From CBDDFV01 sp965227335 (GTDB taxonomy: Bacteria; Planctomycetota; Phycisphaerae; Phycisphaerales; SM1A02), in contig CBDDFV010000009.1 in the NCBI GenBank assembly GCA_965227335.1, forward strand, positions 434,001 through 498,000: DNA of 64,000 nt, written 5' to 3'. A model generated the notes under the pieces. That model was not told the origin of the DNA, did not search any database, and saw nothing but the letters and a program-made list of their open reading frames with translations. The translations under genes and the position numbers were made by a program. Shown here in pieces: positions 60,951 through 64,000 of this stretch. Within the stretch, counting starts at the first letter, position 1; each line of letters begins with the position of its first letter.

Positions 60951-61274
60951 TCAGGCCATCATGTCCAGGTAGGCGGCGATTTCAGATGCGGCGTGCGTAT
61001 CGCCCTTTTTCTTCGCCTCGTCCAGCCCGACCCGCAACGTCTCCGTCGCGCCCGCAATGTCATCGAGTTGCTCCTGCGAACGCGCCTTGTGGAAGTACGC
61101 GTAGCAGTAGGCGGGATCGACGTCGATCGTCTTGTCGAACCACTCGATCGCCGCCCCGTGATCGCCCGCCTTCGCGTATTCCTGCGCAAGCCCGTACCGA
61201 CAGAATGCGTCGTCCGGGTCATCCGCGAGCAGCTTCTTCAGTTGGTCCATGCGCTCAGTCATCGTACGTGACAT
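60951..61274 (-). CDS. Small TPR-repeat protein
   Basis: A protein of 107 residues. It has two to three tetratricopeptide-like repeats: DDAFCRYGLAQEYAKAGDHGAAIEWF, then AYCYAYFHKARSQEQLDDIAGATETL, with an incomplete third. Such repeats mediate protein contacts. Starts at 61274 or 61262 are both possible; neither has a good Shine-Dalgarno. It overlaps nothing but is only 14 bases from the divergent lipoprotein gene. The partner is unknown. Confidence 0.82.
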   Translation of the reverse strand: MSRTMTERMDQLKKLLADDPDDAFCRYGLAQEYAKAGDHGAAIEWFDKTIDVDPAYCYAYFHKARSQEQLDDIAGATETLRVGLDEAKKKGDTHAASEIAAYLDMMA

Positions 61275-61276
61275 GG

Positions 61277-61282
61277 TAGTCT
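61277..61282 (+). promoter_or_regulatory. -10-like hexamer directly before a start codon
   Basis: TAGTCT is followed by exactly six bases and the ATG at 61289, with no Shine-Dalgarno. It would support a leaderless transcript. Confidence 0.3.
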
Positions 61283-61288
61283 GTCCGC

Positions 61289-62722
61289 ATGCCGAGTGAA
61301 GCGGGGACGGATTGCGGACGTCGGATCGTGATGGTCGTGCTGCTGGTCGCGGCGGGCTGGCTGACCGGCTGCCGCGCCGGCGAACGCATGCCCGTCGACG
61401 AATGGCTGCGGGTGGCGTCCGCGGCCGGTGCCGCGCCGAGCGCCGCCGTCATCGGTCCGGGCGACGTCTGGCGCCAGGGGCGCGGCTGTGCGGTCGAGAT
61501 GATCGATCCCGGTCCGCTCTTTCGCGACCAAGCAGTCCAACTCGGGACCGAGGGGCGGAACGGCCCGGTCTGCGATCTCGCCGTCGTCGATGACCGCCTC
61601 TTCGCCGTCCTGCGCGATGAAGCCGTCCTCGAACTCGACGGCCGCGATCTCACCCTGCGGGCCCGGCACGACGCGGCCCGGCTGGGCCAGCGCCCCCGCC
61701 GACTCAGCGTCGCGGGCGGCGACGTCTACGTCACCGGCGACAACGGGGTCACCCGACTCCGCGACGGTCGACGCTGGCTCGAGGATCGGACCGTTACGGG
61801 TCCGGTGATCGTCAACCCGATTTCCGGCCTGAACGCGAGCATCGGACGCCGCGTGTACCGACTGGACAACGGGGCGTACCTCGGCGCCGCCGTCGCCCTG
61901 CAGAACACGACCGACCCGAACATGCTCGTCTTCGCGTTCAATCTCGTCGACGGCGTCGCGGTCGGGCTGATGACGCCCGACATCCGGGAAATCGACCGCA
62001 CCGTGATCCCCGGCGTTCTGCGCCGACTGCGGGCCGTGGATGATCTCGTCTTCGTCGCGACGGACCAGGCCGCCGCCGTCCTCCGACGCGAGTCCGATCG
62101 CCTCGTCGTCGCCCGCGTCGACCGGATGCGCGGCGTCGCCGACCTCGTCCGCCTCGGCCCCAGACGCGTCGGCGTCGTCGGGGCCGGCTTTCGCGCCCGC
62201 ATCCGCATCGACCTTCCCGACGAGCCGCCCGCGGTCCGACGCGACGGCCCCGTCGACCTCCGCGACGGCTGGTTCGAAGGGCGATCCTTCATCGTGGTTG
62301 AATCCTCCGGCGCGGCGTGGCTCGTGAATGACGACGGCGGGCTCACGCCGACCGAGACCGCCGGCGCGCCGCTGAACGACGGGCGGTCCGCGCGGACGAT
62401 CGGCGTCGATGCGGACGTCGCCCCGGACGGCGTCCTCATGCTGACGACCGCGGCGGGAGAGCAGGAATTCGTGGATGGGGAGGTCGCGCCGCCCTACGTC
62501 GTCGCCGCGCTCGACGGCGACATCTGGGTCGGCGGCGACGGCGGCGTGGTAGTGCTCCGCGAACTGGAGGAGGACGCGTTCGTCGCCGTCGACCGGGTCC
62601 GTCTCCCGGGGCTGATCACCCGACTCACCCCCGACACCGGCGGGCGCGGCATGCGCTACGTCGGCCCCGAGGCGGGGACGGGACGGTTGTCGTGGTTCAG
62701 GACCGCGCCGTCGGCGTTCTGA
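61289..62722 (+). CDS. Large putative lipoprotein, propeller-like
   Basis: A protein of 477 residues. The N-terminus is VVLLVAAGWLTGC with a lipobox LTGC (Cys near 29). The mature part has repeated short strand motifs of the kind found in beta-propellers (DLAVVDDRLFAVLRDEAVLEL, RLSVAGGDVYVTGDNGVTRL, DIWVGGDGGVVVLREL), but no recognised family signature. It probably sits at the inner or outer membrane. A start at 61331 is possible but would shorten the signal peptide. It is convergent with nth. The function is unknown. Confidence 0.7.
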   Translation: MPSEAGTDCGRRIVMVVLLVAAGWLTGCRAGERMPVDEWLRVASAAGAAPSAAVIGPGDVWRQGRGCAVEMIDPGPLFRDQAVQLGTEGRNGPVCDLAVVDDRLFAVLRDEAVLELDGRDLTLRARHDAARLGQRPRRLSVAGGDVYVTGDNGVTRLRDGRRWLEDRTVTGPVIVNPISGLNASIGRRVYRLDNGAYLGAAVALQNTTDPNMLVFAFNLVDGVAVGLMTPDIREIDRTVIPGVLRRLRAVDDLVFVATDQAAAVLRRESDRLVVARVDRMRGVADLVRLGPRRVGVVGAGFRARIRIDLPDEPPAVRRDGPVDLRDGWFEGRSFIVVESSGAAWLVNDDGGLTPTETAGAPLNDGRSARTIGVDADVAPDGVLMLTTAAGEQEFVDGEVAPPYVVAALDGDIWVGGDGGVVVLRELEEDAFVAVDRVRLPGLITRLTPDTGGRGMRYVGPEAGTGRLSWFRTAPSAF

Positions 62723-63424
62723 TCAGCCGGTCGCATTCTCACAGTACTTCCGACACAACGGATGCTCCGCGCACAACGCCCCCCGCGCCTTGCACGCGCG
62801 GCGGCCGTGGAAGATCAGCAGGTGGCTCAGCATCGTCCAGTGCGGACGCGGGAACAACGCCATCAGGTCCTTCTCGATCTTCTTGACGTCGGTGTGCTCC
62901 GTCAGGCCGAACCGTTGACTCACGCGTGAGACGTGCGTGTCGACGACGACGCCGACGTTGATGTCGAACCAGTTGCCGAGGACGACGTTCGCGGTCTTGC
63001 GGGCGACGCCGCGCAGGGTGAGCAGGTCGTCCATCGTGTCCGGGACCTCGCCGTCGTATTCCTCGACGATCCGCGTCATCGCGGCGTGGACGGCCTTCGC
63101 CTTGTTGCGGAAGAGGCCGATCGAGTTGATGTACGGCTCGATCTTCTTCGGCGTCGACTTCGCGTAGTCCGCCGGCGTCGGGAACGTCTTGAAGAGCTTC
63201 GGCGTCGCCTTGTTCACGCCGACGTCCGTCGCCTGGGCGGAGAGGATCACCGCGATGAGCAGTTCGTGGGCGTTGGTGAAGTCGAGTTCACAGTGGGCGT
63301 CGGGATAGCACTCGTAGAGGCCGGCGAGGATGCGGCGGGCGCGGGCCTTCTCCGCCTTCGTCTTCTCCGGGAGGTCGAACTCACGCTTGCCCGTCGGGCC
63401 CGCTCGTTTCGGGATCGAACTCAC
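62723..63424 (-). CDS. nth: Endonuclease III (DNA glycosylase/AP lyase)
   Basis: A protein of 233 residues for base excision repair of oxidised pyrimidines. The helix-hairpin-helix region is LLTLRGVARKTANVVLGNWF (catalytic Lys) followed by VVVDTHVSRVSQRFGL (catalytic Asp). SAQATDVGVNKATPKLF is typical. The C-terminal Fe-S cluster has four Cys, but spaced C-x6-C-x5-C-x3-C instead of the canonical C-x6-C-x2-C-x5-C. GTG at 63424 overlaps the stop of the membrane protein gene upstream. Longer in-frame extensions read as noise. Confidence 0.92.
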   Translation of the reverse strand: MSSIPKRAGPTGKREFDLPEKTKAEKARARRILAGLYECYPDAHCELDFTNAHELLIAVILSAQATDVGVNKATPKLFKTFPTPADYAKSTPKKIEPYINSIGLFRNKAKAVHAAMTRIVEEYDGEVPDTMDDLLTLRGVARKTANVVLGNWFDINVGVVVDTHVSRVSQRFGLTEHTDVKKIEKDLMALFPRPHWTMLSHLLIFHGRRACKARGALCAEHPLCRKYCENATG

Positions 63425-64000
63425 GGACGCATCTCCGCCAGACGGGGCGTTTCGAGTTCGTTCGGCTTCCGCTCCCGCACCGGCGCGGCGAGGACGGCCG
63501 CGGCGATGATCGTCCCGAACAACGCGAAGAACGTCACCTGGTACAGGGCGTCCGCGGTGTGATGATCGGCGTCGAAGGCCGCCAGCCGGGCGTCCATCGT
63601 GTCGATGTCGCCCTCCCGCGCGGCGGTGCGATACTCGACCAGATTCCGATTCATGTCCGGCGCCAACGCCGCCGCGCGATAGCCGAACGACCCCACGGCC
63701 ACCGCCAGCCCCAGCAATGCGATCCATCGCGCGATCGGCCGCCGATGCCCCGTTCCCGTCGCCCAATGGACGACGAATGCGACGAGACACAACGGGGCGG
63801 CGAAGAGCTGCACCGCGTCGACGATGGCGAAGAACGGCTCCATGACCATCCCCGCCGCGAGCCGGCCGTGGTCTTCCTTCGGGACCGAGTCGTAGCCGTC
63901 GACGAACAGCGGGACGTCGCCGAGGACCGTGAACGTATTCGCGGCGGCGAGTCCCGCGGCGAGGACGATGGCGAACCAGATGGCCAGCGTCACCCAGAAC
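63421..64000 (-). CDS. Integral membrane protein, possibly incomplete at the window edge
   Basis: At least 190 residues, with three to four hydrophobic segments: the start of the visible frame (LAIWFAIVLAAGLAAANTF), LFAAPLCLVAFVVHW, ARWIALLGLAVAVGSFGY and VTFFALFGTIIAAAVLAA. Between the third and fourth is a soluble stretch with NRNLVEYRTAAREGD. A GTG at 63993 could be the start, but the frame stays open to the edge, so the true start may lie outside. The overall pattern recalls DUF4149-like proteins, without certainty. Its stop overlaps the nth start (GTGA). Confidence 0.6.
   Translation of the reverse strand, partial: FWVTLAIWFAIVLAAGLAAANTFTVLGDVPLFVDGYDSVPKEDHGRLAAGMVMEPFFAIVDAVQLFAAPLCLVAFVVHWATGTGHRRPIARWIALLGLAVAVGSFGYRAAALAPDMNRNLVEYRTAAREGDIDTMDARLAAFDADHHTADALYQVTFFALFGTIIAAAVLAAPVRERKPNELETPRLAEMRP

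Overview
The window looks like chromosomal DNA of a free-living, aerobic, two-membrane planctomycete, most likely of the Phycisphaerae. The evidence is indirect. The DNA is strongly G+C rich. Five secreted proteins end in paired dockerin-like repeats with the form DLDGDG..DL..LL..WG. One metalloprotease carries the cysteine-rich CGQDPFCC...WDQIC module seen in this phylum. There is a PEP-CTERM-like tail, several one-membrane-segment planctomycetal-type proteins, an AsmA-like giant and DUF1573/DUF547 proteins. I saw no insertion sequence, prophage or CRISPR array. This is mostly a core-genome region with scattered secreted accessory proteins.

Layout. 0-9.6 kb: tRNA-Ser, a FUN14 membrane protein, three large secreted minus-strand proteins (a metzincin protease and two FG-GAP/VCBS proteins), tRNA-Arg and an SDR epimerase. 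9.7-21 kb: a plus-strand run of AsmA-like protein, lipoprotein, pssA, gltX, an unrecognised protein, fahA and an aldo/keto reductase. 21-33 kb: ACT-malic enzyme; hmgA coupled to DUF1573 and DUF192 genes; hppD divergent from a groES-like gene followed by aroA and an ABC exporter. 33-43 kb: a BtuFCD-type uptake operon, an SBBP propeller protein, a Xaa-Pro peptidase, accB-accC and a laminin-B-like secreted protein. 43-48 kb: a minus-strand operon encoding a PilT-type ATPase, a membrane-anchored GspE relative whose ATPase motifs are destroyed, and a CvpA-type membrane protein. 48-54.6 kb: guaB, fabI, an FkbM methyltransferase, a phosphoesterase, infC behind a possible attenuator, and nrdR. 54.6-64 kb: a MASE1 histidine kinase, a frameshifted PEP-CTERM remnant, then a minus-strand series (TPR protein, recX, lipoprotein, DUF547, rhodanese, cdsA, zinc-ribbon coiled coil), a large lipoprotein, and nth coupled to a membrane protein that may run off the window.

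How the genes fit together. hppD, hmgA and fahA give three of the four steps of tyrosine breakdown through homogentisate; no maleylacetoacetate isomerase is visible. cdsA and pssA make CDP-diacylglycerol and phosphatidylserine, and pssA sits two genes behind an AsmA-like protein of the kind linked to lipid movement to the outer membrane. accB, accC and fabI serve fatty-acid synthesis.

The most unusual signals are four. First, the PilT / pseudo-GspE / CvpA operon has no pilus genes nearby. Second, several genes without a Shine-Dalgarno sequence have a -10-like hexamer 5-8 bases before the start codon, which suggests leaderless transcription. Third, an octamer repeat CTGYTCTC flanks guaB, as a palindrome on one side and a direct array on the other. 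Fourth, a short frameshifted PEP-CTERM gene remnant survives. All functional calls come from reading motifs by eye; no database search was run.
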